A DNA stretch of 64,000 nt from an uncultured Alphaproteobacteria bacterium (GTDB lineage Bacteria; Pseudomonadota; Alphaproteobacteria; HIMB59). Location of the stretch: assembly GCA_902594145.1 (NCBI GenBank), contig CACJLA010000004.1:1-64000 (forward strand). Reading direction: 5' to 3'. The notes under the pieces are model-generated. The model saw only the letters and a program-made list of their open reading frames with translations, ran no database searches and had not been told where the DNA came from. Made by a program: the position numbers and the translations under genes. Positions 50,930 through 59,864 of this stretch are shown one piece after another; position 1 is the first letter of the stretch, and each line of letters starts with the position of its first letter.

Positions 50930-51667
50930 TTACTTAGACAATTTTATAAAAATATCACCCATACCAGAAATCAATTCCTCTTCTACTGTATTATTTCTAA
51001 CATTACATTGTTCACCAACAACGGGATGGCTTTTTATAGCTAAAAGATCACTACTACTACAACTAGTGGGGCTGTGCAAAAAACCAATCACCATTTTCCC
51101 ATCAACTGCAAACACTTGATCCATATTCATTTCTTCGCCAATGCAAAAATAATCTCGATTGACTTCTAAAGGAAATTCCTCTTTGCCACAAGGATTATCA
51201 ATTGTCATAACAGTAAATTGCTCTTCAACACCTTTAAATTTATGTGAAATATTCATGGCCTTTGCATACTTCATTGAGTCACAAGTACAGGGCCAACAAC
51301 ACCTATACATGTACCCGCAAGTTTTATTATTAGTTGACTCTTCAAGCATACTGATAAAATCTGGTACAGACCCTGGTCGAATGAGTGAGCCTGATACTGG
51401 GCAATATCGCTTATTGAATTCCACAAAATCATGAAAATCGAGGTCTTGGTCAATTAGATACTTAAAAAACTTTGGTCCCGCAGCATTTCTGTTACCGTCT
51501 GGAAACATATCTCCCCAATTAACTCTTAGTGTTTCATAGTAATATTCCTCATTTTTGATTGTATTTTCATTAGCCTGTAATGAGTTAAAAAAAATTGACA
51601 TAAATAATGGAACAATAATTAGAGAAAGATATCTGTTAAATTTTAAAGAAAACATAGCAGGTATCAT
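50930..51667 (-). CDS. Cys-rich secreted hypothetical protein
   Basis: A 245-residue protein with a signal-peptide-like N-terminus (SLIIVPLFMSIFFNSLQA; a later Met at 51655 is an alternative start). It has about a dozen cysteines, including a CGYMYRCCWPCTCDS cluster and RDYFC, compatible with disulfides or a metal site in the periplasm. FKYLIDQDLDFHDFVEFNKR and YCPVSGSLIRPGS are notable but not recognised. Divergent from the UnbV-repeat gene. No function assigned. Confidence 0.7.
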   Translation of the reverse strand: MIPAMFSLKFNRYLSLIIVPLFMSIFFNSLQANENTIKNEEYYYETLRVNWGDMFPDGNRNAAGPKFFKYLIDQDLDFHDFVEFNKRYCPVSGSLIRPGSVPDFISMLEESTNNKTCGYMYRCCWPCTCDSMKYAKAMNISHKFKGVEEQFTVMTIDNPCGKEEFPLEVNRDYFCIGEEMNMDQVFAVDGKMVIGFLHSPTSCSSSDLLAIKSHPVVGEQCNVRNNTVEEELISGMGDIFIKLSK

Positions 51668-51725
51668 ATTTCATAGGTACACATGTGATTGAAATCTAGA
51701 TCATAGAATTTTGAGTAACAAATGT

Positions 51726-53162
51726 ATGAAACTTACTAAATTTTTATATTTTGTTTTTTTTGTTTTTTATTCTATGTCATCATTTGCAGAAAAAAGTTTT
51801 TTTGAAGATATAAGCAATCTCCTTCCTGACCAAAAACCAAGACTGAGCTACGGTGTAGCAGTTACTGATTTTAATAATGACGGGGTAGATGAGTTTATAG
51901 TTACAGGTTTTGGATATGAAAATCTCGCTCTAGGTTATGATGGAAACAGTCTTCAAAATAAAATTAAAGAAAATATTTTTAGTGACTTCAACAGATCCAC
52001 TATAGGAGTTGCTGCATGTGATATCGATAAAGATGGTCACGAAGAATTATATTTTTTGAATACTGATACATACAGTGGCCAAAAAATGTATTCTGATAGA
52101 TTATTAAAACTTGTTGATAAAAATATTGAGGACTTGTTTGAAAAAGACATTAATAAAGATGAATTAAACTTAACTGCTGGTCGATCAGTTGTTTGTGTTG
52201 ACAGAGAGGGCAAAGGTAATTATGGGATTTATGTTGCTAACTATGGAGGCCCTACTCGCTTTTATGAATATATAGATGACAGAGTTGTAGACTTAGCTGA
52301 AAGTCTTAAGTTAAATGAAATAACAGGTGGAAGAGCTGTAGTTGCTGGCCATATAATATCTGATCAAATGGATATTTTTGCAGCCAACGAAAGAGGTCCG
52401 AATTTTCTATATTTTAATAAAGAAGGAAAATTTTTGGATGTTGCAGGTCAAATGAATGTAAGAGATATTTATCAAAATGGTCGGGGCACGGCATTATCTG
52501 ATATCTTGTACAGAGGTAGGCTGGATATACTAAACGGTAACTGGGGTGGTTATCACAGAGCTTATGTTTATGATGATTACAAATTTAAAGATATAGCAGT
52601 TCCCTCTTTTGATGAACCTTCAAGAATAAGAACTATTATATCTGCAGATTTTGATAATGATGGTTACGATGAAGTATTTTTAAATAATATCGGAGAACCA
52701 AATAAATTATTCAAAATAGTTGAAAATGGTCTGTTTCAGGAAATTAAACTAAACAATGCTTTAGAGCCAAAAGGACTTGGAACTGGCGCTGCGGTTGCAG
52801 ATATAGATAACGATGGCATCCTTGAACTTCTCATTTCGCACGGTGAGTCTGGATTACAACCACTCTCATTATTTAAATTTAACTCAGAAGAAAAAACATC
52901 TTATTTGAGGATAAGACCTTTAAATATGCACGGTGCACCTGCAAGAGGAGCAACAGTTACACTAATAACAGATAAAAGAGAGCACTCTAAAACAATTGAT
53001 GCTGGATCTGGTTATCTTTGTCAAATGGAACCAGTGGCTCACTACGGGATAAGAAAAAATGAAACTGAATTTAAATTTAAAGTTAAATGGACTAACGGTG
53101 ATGAGGATTTGTATGATGTGAAAAATCTAAATGAAACAATTATCGTAAAACAATCATTATGA
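51726..53162 (+). CDS. Secreted FG-GAP/ASPIC-UnbV repeat protein (CRTAC1-like)
   Basis: A 478-residue exported protein. ATG chosen over an upstream TTG because it begins a clean signal peptide (FLYFVFFVFYSMSSFAEK). It has repeated Asp-rich calcium-binding loops (DFNNDGVDE, DIDKDGHEE, DFDNDGYDE, DIDNDGILE), a beta-propeller signature, and a C-terminal ASPIC/UnbV domain (RGATVTLIT, IDAGSGYLCQMEPVAHYGI). Such proteins are usually surface or periplasmic and bind calcium; the ligand is unknown. The 3' end overlaps the fasciclin gene by 4 bp. Confidence 0.9.
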   Translation: MKLTKFLYFVFFVFYSMSSFAEKSFFEDISNLLPDQKPRLSYGVAVTDFNNDGVDEFIVTGFGYENLALGYDGNSLQNKIKENIFSDFNRSTIGVAACDIDKDGHEELYFLNTDTYSGQKMYSDRLLKLVDKNIEDLFEKDINKDELNLTAGRSVVCVDREGKGNYGIYVANYGGPTRFYEYIDDRVVDLAESLKLNEITGGRAVVAGHIISDQMDIFAANERGPNFLYFNKEGKFLDVAGQMNVRDIYQNGRGTALSDILYRGRLDILNGNWGGYHRAYVYDDYKFKDIAVPSFDEPSRIRTIISADFDNDGYDEVFLNNIGEPNKLFKIVENGLFQEIKLNNALEPKGLGTGAAVADIDNDGILELLISHGESGLQPLSLFKFNSEEKTSYLRIRPLNMHGAPARGATVTLITDKREHSKTIDAGSGYLCQMEPVAHYGIRKNETEFKFKVKWTNGDEDLYDVKNLNETIIVKQSL

Positions 53163-53626
53163 CCAAAATTTTTTCAATATCTTTATTATTTATATTCTCT
53201 TTTTTACATTCCAGCGAAAGAAATATTGTTGACTCAATATCTGAGAATCAAAGATTACAAAAATTAAATGAACTTGTTATTGCTTCTGGACTTTCAAAAA
53301 ATTTATTAAATTATAAAAATCTGACATTATTTGCTCCTTTAGATGATGCCTTTGCTGCTTTAAGTGCAAAAACTTACCATGGATATCTAAAAGAAAAAAA
53401 TAAAGATCAACTTAAAAGTCTAATAAATTTTCATTTTGTTGAAGGTAAATTCACTACTGAAAATGTTGAAGATACGATCATCACAAAATCAATTAATGGT
53501 TTAAATTTAGAAATTAAAAAAACTAATGGAATTTTATATGTGAATGGTGCTGAAGTTGTTGAGTCCGATATTAAGTTTTCTAATGGTATTATTCACTTAA
53601 CTAATAGAGTATTAATACCTAAGTAA
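53159..53626 (+). CDS. Secreted fasciclin (FAS1) domain protein
   Basis: A 155-residue protein: signal peptide (ISLLFIFSFLHSS) then one FAS1 domain with NLTLFAPLDDAFAAL (the H1 region), LINFHFVEGKFT and the H2-like NGIIHLTNRVLIP. FAS1 domains mediate adhesion or matrix interactions. Coupled to the UnbV-repeat gene by an ATGA overlap, so the two exported proteins are probably made together. Confidence 0.93.
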   Translation: MTKIFSISLLFIFSFLHSSERNIVDSISENQRLQKLNELVIASGLSKNLLNYKNLTLFAPLDDAFAALSAKTYHGYLKEKNKDQLKSLINFHFVEGKFTTENVEDTIITKSINGLNLEIKKTNGILYVNGAEVVESDIKFSNGIIHLTNRVLIPK

Positions 53627-53638
53627 AAATTCGAACCA

Positions 53639-55084
53639 CTAATCCTCAACAACCATTGTATCTTTTGAGCCACCACCCTGAGAGCTATTTACAATAGTGC
53701 TACCTTTTTTCAAAGCAACCCGAGTTAAACCCCCCATAGTCACATAAGCTTCCTTGCTAGATAATATAAATGGTCTTAAATCTTGATGTCTGGGCTCCAT
53801 ACTACTTCCTTGAAGTGTGGGAGTAGTTGATAAAATTTCCAATGGTTGAGCTATGTAGTTTCTTGGGCTGTGGGTGATCTTTCTAGCATATGTATCCCTT
53901 TCTGATTTTGTAGCTTTAGGTCCAACTAATATTCCATAGCCACCAGAGCCATCAGCTGGTTTTACAATCATTTTTGACAAATTAGCTATGACATGATCTC
54001 TTTGTTTTTTATTATTACATAAATAAGTTTCTACTTGATTAAGTTTAGGCTCTTCATCTAAATAATATTTAATTATTTTTGGAACATAAGAATAAATAAC
54101 TTTATCATCAGCAACACCACTACCTGGGGCATTAATTAGACCCACATTTCCTTTTCGATAGGATTTGTATAAGCCAGCAACCCCCAAAAGTGACTCTTTA
54201 TAAAACGTTTTAGGGTCCAAAAAAGTATCATCAATTCTTCTGTATATGCAGTCTACTCTTAGTCCCCCTTTAACTGTCTTCACATAAACTTTATCATCTT
54301 CTACATACAAATCCTTTCCTTCGACCAATGCAACTCCCATTTGCTGAGCTAAAAAAGAGTGTTCAAAATATGCAGAATTGTAAACTCCAGGAGTTAATAC
54401 AACCATTGTTGGTGTATTTTTTTTATATGGAATTGCATCTACCATGCAATGATATAACCTATTGCAATATTGATTGATTGAGGAAACTCTGTAGCGAGTA
54501 AACAACTCCGGGAAAACTTCTCCCATTACCATTCTGTTCTCTAACATATATGACACGCCTGAGGGAACTCTTAAATTATCCTCTAAAACTAAAAACTCCC
54601 CCTTTATATTTCTTATTAAATCTATTCCAGAGATATGAGACCAAATTTTTCTTTTAGGTTTGAATCCATCGCATTGTTTTAAATAATTTTTTGAGTCAAA
54701 AACTAATTCGTAAGGTAATACCTTGTCTTTAAATATTTTTTTATCATTATAAACATCGTTAATAAAAAGATTTAAGGCCTTACATCTTTGAATTAACCCT
54801 TTTCTTACTTTCAACCATTGTGACCTTAATATTATTCTTGGTATAATGTCTAGTGGCCATTTTTTTTCTTCCGCAGCTTTTTTATCTGCAGAATAAACTT
54901 TAAAATTAATGCCTCTAGAGCTAATAGTGCTTTGACAATTTCGTTCTATTCTAGCTAAATCTTTACTTGTATAACCATTTAATATTTTTGAGATTACTCT
55001 TGCCTCTTTTCTTAACTTTCTATCAGACGTAAGATACTCATCATAACTACTCTTAGAATTATAATCATTCCAGTTAATGGACAC
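53639..55084 (-). CDS. Circularly permuted ATP-grasp protein (DUF404/DUF407)
   Basis: A 481-residue protein of the circularly permuted ATP-grasp type 1 group: GFKPKRKIWSHISGIDLIRN, LVLEDNLRVPSGVSYMLENR, the NAPGSGVADDKVIYSYVPKI block and MIVKPADGSGGYGILVGP. These act as peptide-bond-forming ligases and usually sit in a cluster with alpha-E (DUF403), a transglutaminase-like protease and the Anbu peptidase. Here only Anbu is next door, divergent with 106 bp between starts. The peptide product is not known. Confidence 0.9.
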   Translation of the reverse strand: MSINWNDYNSKSSYDEYLTSDRKLRKEARVISKILNGYTSKDLARIERNCQSTISSRGINFKVYSADKKAAEEKKWPLDIIPRIILRSQWLKVRKGLIQRCKALNLFINDVYNDKKIFKDKVLPYELVFDSKNYLKQCDGFKPKRKIWSHISGIDLIRNIKGEFLVLEDNLRVPSGVSYMLENRMVMGEVFPELFTRYRVSSINQYCNRLYHCMVDAIPYKKNTPTMVVLTPGVYNSAYFEHSFLAQQMGVALVEGKDLYVEDDKVYVKTVKGGLRVDCIYRRIDDTFLDPKTFYKESLLGVAGLYKSYRKGNVGLINAPGSGVADDKVIYSYVPKIIKYYLDEEPKLNQVETYLCNNKKQRDHVIANLSKMIVKPADGSGGYGILVGPKATKSERDTYARKITHSPRNYIAQPLEILSTTPTLQGSSMEPRHQDLRPFILSSKEAYVTMGGLTRVALKKGSTIVNSSQGGGSKDTMVVED

Positions 55085-55190
55085 TCTGACAGAATACAGT
55101 AAATGATAATTACCGGTTATGCATAGTTTAGATTGCTAATATGTAAATATTCGTTTGTATTTATTTAAAATTAGCTATTTAATTAAATAT

Positions 55191-55916
55191 ATGACTTATT
55201 GTGTAGGCATTAAAGTGAATGAGGGAATGGTTTTTGCTTCAGACAGAAGAACTAATGCGGGACTAGATAATTACAATTCATATTCCAAAATGTATGTCCA
55301 CAATGGTATTGATAGAAATATTGTTATTTTAACTTCTGGTAATTTGGCAACATCTCAAGCTGTTTTTAATTCAATTAACAAAGATTTAGAGGATCCCACA
55401 AATGGAAATAGTTTGAACAATCTCTATAACCTTAATGAGATTGCGAAATATATTGGTAGATTAACAGTCCGACACTCCTCTCCAGATGGCATCAATCAAG
55501 TAACATTAGAGTTAGGGTCAACATTCATCGTAGGAGGACATATTAAAGATCAAGACTCTGATCTTTATTTAGTTTATCCTCAAGGAAATTTTATTAAGTC
55601 TAGTGATTTCAAACCATATCTTGTTATTGGAGAAATTAAGTACGGAAAACCTATACTAGATAGAGTAGTTAAGTCAGATACCAATTTAGGTGATGCTGCC
55701 AGATGCGCGTTGATAAGTATGGATAGCACAATGAAAGCAGATTTATCTGTTGGCCCACCAATCGACTTAGTGGTTTATAAAAATAACTTATCAAAATTGG
55801 TGTATCAGCAGTCTTTAGAAATCAATGATGAGGATTATCAATATATTTCAAAACAATGGGAAAAAGGAATATTTGAAATTTTTAAATCTTTCAATCGCTT
55901 TAAATGGGAAGATTAA
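55191..55916 (+). CDS. Proteasome-type peptidase, Anbu/HslV-like
   Basis: A 241-residue Ntn hydrolase of the Anbu (ancestral beta subunit) group. I use the ATG of MTYCVGI: removal of Met exposes Thr as nucleophile. The later Asp (SDRRTNAG) and Lys (SKMYVHN) sit at positions 17 and 32 after the Thr, as in proteasomes. Anbu rings degrade or process peptides in bacteria; natural substrate unknown. Divergent from the ATP-grasp gene; the alpha-E and transglutaminase partners are not in this window. Confidence 0.9.
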   Translation: MTYCVGIKVNEGMVFASDRRTNAGLDNYNSYSKMYVHNGIDRNIVILTSGNLATSQAVFNSINKDLEDPTNGNSLNNLYNLNEIAKYIGRLTVRHSSPDGINQVTLELGSTFIVGGHIKDQDSDLYLVYPQGNFIKSSDFKPYLVIGEIKYGKPILDRVVKSDTNLGDAARCALISMDSTMKADLSVGPPIDLVVYKNNLSKLVYQQSLEINDEDYQYISKQWEKGIFEIFKSFNRFKWED

Positions 55917-55919
55917 AAT

Positions 55920-56078
55920 ATGGAACCTTCTCCTTTTGTCGCAAACCTAGCAAGTATTATAGTAACAAGTTTAGCTTTATTTTCATTTTTCTTAATGTTT
56001 AAGATGAAGGGTAAATACGTAGATATTGTATTTGGTTTTATTTTAGCAATAGTTGTTCTATTAAAAATTATCTACTGA
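55920..56078 (+). CDS. 52-residue two-helix membrane protein
   Basis: A short frame three bases after Anbu. Two membrane segments (ASIIVTSLALFSFFLMFKM and IVFGFILAIVVLLKIIY) joined by a basic loop KGKYVD. Closely follows Anbu, so it might be cotranscribed. The 3' end overlaps a convergent cysteine-rich gene by 7 bp. No family recognised. Confidence 0.55.
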   Translation: MEPSPFVANLASIIVTSLALFSFFLMFKMKGKYVDIVFGFILAIVVLLKIIY

Positions 56079-56152
56079 CAACAACCGTCGCCACAAGTGC
56101 AACAGCATGAGCAGGAACATCCACAATCAGGTTTTGGTTTGTTCGTATCCAT
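56072..56152 (-). CDS. 26-residue cysteine-rich mini-protein
   Basis: A tiny frame encoding MDTNKPKPDC followed by GCSCSCCCTCGDGCCQ; nine cysteines in 26 residues, with CxC, CCC and CC groupings. This resembles a metallothionein-like metal-binding peptide. The 3' end overlaps the convergent small membrane gene. It lies in a 170-bp gap before a conserved-looking hypothetical gene. No family recognised; small size makes it uncertain. Confidence 0.5.
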   Translation of the reverse strand: MDTNKPKPDCGCSCSCCCTCGDGCCQ

Positions 56153-56247
56153 AATTTTTAATATCATTGTTTTTGTATAATTACAATTATATGAAATTAG
56201 TTGATAAATTTGGATTAATTAGCTAAATTCTCCAACTTAAAGTATAT

Positions 56248-57168
56248 ATGTATAACAATTCTCTAGCAACTATTGAAACATGGTCAAATAATGACTACCC
56301 AATAAGAGATAAAGAAAAACTACTTGAGACATTTTCTTTATCTTTAAAAGAAATTTATTCTTACCCAGAGATTCAAAACCAAGTTGCCAGTCAAAAGGAA
56401 TATAATTCTATTTATAACAAAGTGATGTTAAATCCTATATTTGACAGTCACCCTTTAAAATTTATATGGAGAGATAAAGAAGAAGATTTTTTATCTGACA
56501 TTTCCTCAGCAATAAGCCTTGCCCATAATATTTTTGAAACTATTGAAACAAAAAATGCTTATTTAATATCATTAGCTGTAGCATTTAAAAAATCAGCGCC
56601 AAAAAATCTTGATATTAAGGTCCTTGATGAAGCTTCCGAGTTTATATATGAAGCAATTTTTAATATTGAAAATTCTGATCACCAAAATAATTTACAAACT
56701 GAAAACTTCAAAGATGACTATCGTTATACAACTGATGGTCAAGCACTAGCTTTTCAAATTCAATACCATCGATGGATGATATTAAATAAATCTACTCTTC
56801 CTGAAACAAGCTATATGAGAAATAGGTTTATTAATATTGTCATTAGAAAGAATTTTCCTAAACATACTCCTAACCCTGAAAACAAAATAGAGACAAGTTA
56901 TGCAGAGTCTCATGCAAAATTGAAAGAGGAAATTACTAATCATATGAAATTTGATAAAATAAAACTATCAAATGAGGATTTAGATAAGTGGATTAATTCA
57001 TTTGTGAATAATGTGATGCTTGTTTATTATGGATTTTACAAATGGGACAAGTTAAGAGGAGATTTTTACAAAGTCATAGATTTAGAGAATTTAAAATTTG
57101 GTGAAAAAATACCTGATCAATTTGAAAAAAATAAAGAAGAATTTTCTAAATTCATAAGTTTTTCTTAA
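56248..57168 (+). CDS. Hypothetical protein, 306 residues
   Basis: A soluble, largely helical protein without recognised motifs. Hydrophobicity is even and there is no signal peptide or membrane helix. Notable blocks: SHPLKFIWRDKEEDFLSDIS, YRYTTDGQALAFQIQYHRWM and NNVMLVYYGFYKWDKLRG. Twenty-three bases before sulP, same strand, so they may share a transcript. Function unknown. Confidence 0.75.
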   Translation: MYNNSLATIETWSNNDYPIRDKEKLLETFSLSLKEIYSYPEIQNQVASQKEYNSIYNKVMLNPIFDSHPLKFIWRDKEEDFLSDISSAISLAHNIFETIETKNAYLISLAVAFKKSAPKNLDIKVLDEASEFIYEAIFNIENSDHQNNLQTENFKDDYRYTTDGQALAFQIQYHRWMILNKSTLPETSYMRNRFINIVIRKNFPKHTPNPENKIETSYAESHAKLKEEITNHMKFDKIKLSNEDLDKWINSFVNNVMLVYYGFYKWDKLRGDFYKVIDLENLKFGEKIPDQFEKNKEEFSKFISFS

Positions 57169-57191
57169 TATCTATTAAATTTAAATAAATA

Positions 57192-58793
57192 ATGAAAAGT
57201 ACTAATATTTCATCATTTGCAAATTCTTTGGTTAAAGACTATATTCCTGAAGAAGGCCCATCGTTTTCATTATTTAGAATAGAGATTTTATCTGGTTTAA
57301 CCGTTGCCCTCGCATTAGTGCCAGAAGCCATAGCCTTTGCATTTGTTGCAGGTGTCACCCCCCTTTCTGGACTTTATGCAGCTTTTATTGTGGGTTTAAT
57401 AACTGCAATAATTGGTGGCCGTCCCGGGATGATATCAGGAGCCACAGGAGCTTTAGCTGTTGTGATGGTTTCTCTTGTTGTTGACCATGGTGCCCAGTAT
57501 TTATTTGCCACTGTAGTATTGATGGGAATTCTTCAGATATTATCTGGAATATTTCGATTAGGAAAATTTATAAGAATGGTCCCTCAACCGGTTATGCTAG
57601 GATTTGTAAATGGACTAGCTATCGTTATTGGTATCTCTCAATTAAATCAATTTAAAACAATTAACTCAGCTGGTGAGTCTGTTTGGATGTCAGGTAATAC
57701 TCTAATATATTCCTATTGTATCGTTGTGATAACAATGATTGTAATTTGGATATTACCTAAATTTTCAAAAGTATTTCCCTCAACTCTAGTTGCTATTTTA
57801 TTGAGCACAGGATTGGTGATAAGTTTTAATATTCCTATACCTAGAGTTGGTGATTTAGCAAGTGTTGCTGGCGGCCTTCCCTCTTTTTCAATACCAATGG
57901 TTCCTTTAAATCTGGAGACTTTAATAATTATTTTTCCTTACGCAGTTATATTGGCAGCTATAGGATTAATTGAAAGCTTATTAACATTAAATTTGGTAGG
58001 AGAGATTACAAATAAAAAAGGTGGTGCAAGTAAAGAGTGTTTGGCTCAAGGTATTTCTAATACTGTAACTGGTTTTTTTGGAGGTATGGGTGGTTGCGCA
58101 ATGATAGGTCAATCTATGATAAATGTTAAATCGGGAGGAAGAACTAGAATGTCGGGTGTGTCCGCAGCATTGTTTTTATTAATTTTTATCTTATTTGCAT
58201 CCTCTTATATTGAATTAATTCCAATAGCTGCATTAGTAGGAGTAATGTTTATGGTTGTTCTTGCAACGTTTGCTTGGAATTCTTTAAAATTATTATTTGT
58301 AGTGCCCAAATCAGATGCTCTTGTAATAATTTTAGTTACTATTGTAACAGTTCTTGAAGATCTAGCCATTGCTGTTGTTGTGGGTGTAATTGTATCTGCT
58401 TTAGTTTTTGCTTGGAAATCAGCTTCTAGGATTAATGCTGTGGAAAGACCATCTACCACGGAAAGTGGAGCTAAAGTTTACGAAATAGAAGGTCCCCTAT
58501 TTTTTAGCTCTACCAACAGTTTTCTAGATATATTTAAACCTTCAAAAGATCCAGAGGTGGTTATTATTGATTTTGCAAGATCAAGAGTGATTGATCAGTC
58601 TGCCTTAAAAGCAATAGAGGATATAGCAAATAGATATTCTAATTTAGGCAAAAAAGTAAAATTAAGACATCTAACGCGCGACTGTCATAGACTACTGTCT
58701 AAAACAGGTCAGTTGATGGTAAATAGTGATGATGATCCTGATTATAGTGTGGCTGTAGATTATGAAGTTAAAATTGGAATTTTTGGAAAATAA
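57192..58793 (+). CDS. SulP family anion transporter with STAS domain
   Basis: A 533-residue SLC26/SulP transporter. EILSGLTVALALVPEAIAFAF is the standard N-terminal signature; AAIGLIESLLTLNLVGEIT and GMGGCAMIGQSMINV are later blocks. About 10-14 membrane segments are followed by a cytoplasmic STAS domain (about 435-533, IEGPLFFSSTNSFLDIF, VVIIDFARSRVIDQSAL). Substrates include sulfate, bicarbonate and dicarboxylates; the subtype is not clear. No accessory carbonic anhydrase is adjacent. Confidence 0.93.
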   Translation: MKSTNISSFANSLVKDYIPEEGPSFSLFRIEILSGLTVALALVPEAIAFAFVAGVTPLSGLYAAFIVGLITAIIGGRPGMISGATGALAVVMVSLVVDHGAQYLFATVVLMGILQILSGIFRLGKFIRMVPQPVMLGFVNGLAIVIGISQLNQFKTINSAGESVWMSGNTLIYSYCIVVITMIVIWILPKFSKVFPSTLVAILLSTGLVISFNIPIPRVGDLASVAGGLPSFSIPMVPLNLETLIIIFPYAVILAAIGLIESLLTLNLVGEITNKKGGASKECLAQGISNTVTGFFGGMGGCAMIGQSMINVKSGGRTRMSGVSAALFLLIFILFASSYIELIPIAALVGVMFMVVLATFAWNSLKLLFVVPKSDALVIILVTIVTVLEDLAIAVVVGVIVSALVFAWKSASRINAVERPSTTESGAKVYEIEGPLFFSSTNSFLDIFKPSKDPEVVIIDFARSRVIDQSALKAIEDIANRYSNLGKKVKLRHLTRDCHRLLSKTGQLMVNSDDDPDYSVAVDYEVKIGIFGK

Positions 58794-58815
58794 ATTCAAA
58801 TCATAATTAGAAATT

Positions 58816-59427
58816 ATGAAATCTCTTCGTAAAGGTATTGGCAACTCTAAAGATGTTGAGATATTTTATGATAAATGGTCAAATTCTTACGATCAGACTT
58901 TGTATAATTGGAATTATAAAGCTCCAAAACAATCAGTTAATATCCTAAAGCAATTTATTAAAAAGAAACCAAGATATCTTTTAGATCTAGCTTGTGGTAC
59001 TGGGCTTTTTGTTAAAGAATTTTTGAAAACTTATCCCAATTGCATATGTGATGGCTCAGATATTTCAAATAAGATTTTAAATATATCTGAAGAAAATGGA
59101 AAATATAGAAATCTTTATAAAAGGAGTTTTGAAAAAAAAATTAACATTATTAATAAATACAACATAGTAAGTCTAATTGGGGCTATGACATATTGTGACA
59201 ATCATCAATCACTTTTTAACTTAGTTAATTATTATTTAGATAAAAAAGGATATTTTATTTTTACTCAAAGAGAAGATTTATGGAAAGATCTCAATTTTGA
59301 CAATATATTGATATCTAGATCTGATTTTGGTTTGATATATAAATCAAGGCCACTAAATTACCTTCCAAAAAATATAGATTTTGGTTCAAATATTAAAATT
59401 AGGATAGTCTTATTAGTAAAGAAATGA
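58816..59427 (+). CDS. Class I SAM-dependent methyltransferase
   Basis: A 203-residue Rossmann methyltransferase: motif I LLDLACGTGLFVKEFL, motif II CDGSDISNKI, motif IV-like NIVSLIGAMTYCDNHQ. The N-terminal FYDKWSNSYDQTLYNWNYKAP is typical of small-molecule and UbiE-like methyltransferases. Acceptor unknown. Twenty-two bases after sulP and 4-bp overlap with the next small membrane gene. Confidence 0.83.
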   Translation: MKSLRKGIGNSKDVEIFYDKWSNSYDQTLYNWNYKAPKQSVNILKQFIKKKPRYLLDLACGTGLFVKEFLKTYPNCICDGSDISNKILNISEENGKYRNLYKRSFEKKINIINKYNIVSLIGAMTYCDNHQSLFNLVNYYLDKKGYFIFTQREDLWKDLNFDNILISRSDFGLIYKSRPLNYLPKNIDFGSNIKIRIVLLVKK

Positions 59428-59612
59428 TTTGGGAAATTTTATTTTGGTTATTTTTAATTCCTTTGGCTATTTTTGGACTTAACAAGTTATTTAGATACAG
59501 CGCTATTGGAATACCATTCATAAGAAAGAATAAAAAATTATATTGGGTATTTATGATAGGATTAGTTTTATTAATAAATTACTTAGTAGATATGTTTTAT
59601 CTTGTAAATTAA
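59424..59612 (+). CDS. 62-residue two-helix membrane protein
   Basis: Two membrane segments (MIWEILFWLFLIPLAIFGL and LYWVFMIGLVLLINYLVDMF) with a basic loop between them. Coupled to the methyltransferase by an ATGA overlap, supporting a real gene. No family recognised. Confidence 0.6.
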   Translation: MIWEILFWLFLIPLAIFGLNKLFRYSAIGIPFIRKNKKLYWVFMIGLVLLINYLVDMFYLVN

Positions 59613-59614
59613 TT

Positions 59615-59839
59615 ATGCCAACTATTATTGAATTGACTAAAAACCCTTATTTTATGTAGTTTATTTTTTTTGGTAATTTAGCTATTACATTTTTTACATG
59701 GCTTATAAGTCAAAATAACAATAAATGGATAGTTGCTTATGAAGTGTTTAAATACCTAACAAATGGTTGCCTTTTGTTTATGTTTTTCAACATTACTAAA
59801 AAAGGTTTTAAAAATTTTTTATTAATAGTGAATAAATGA
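59615..59839 (+). pseudogene. Possible remnant of a small membrane protein with in-frame TAG
   Basis: Frame 1 from an ATG at 59615 runs 14 codons to a TAG at 59657-59659 and then stays open for 59 more codons to TGA at 59837-59839. The encoded pieces are hydrophobic (FIFFGNLAITFFTWLI and GCLLFMFF). It reads like a small membrane protein broken by one stop codon, but chance is possible in AT-rich DNA. Otherwise this gap between two genes holds nothing recognisable. Confidence 0.3.
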
Positions 59840-59864
59840 TAAAATTATTTTATATTTTATATAT

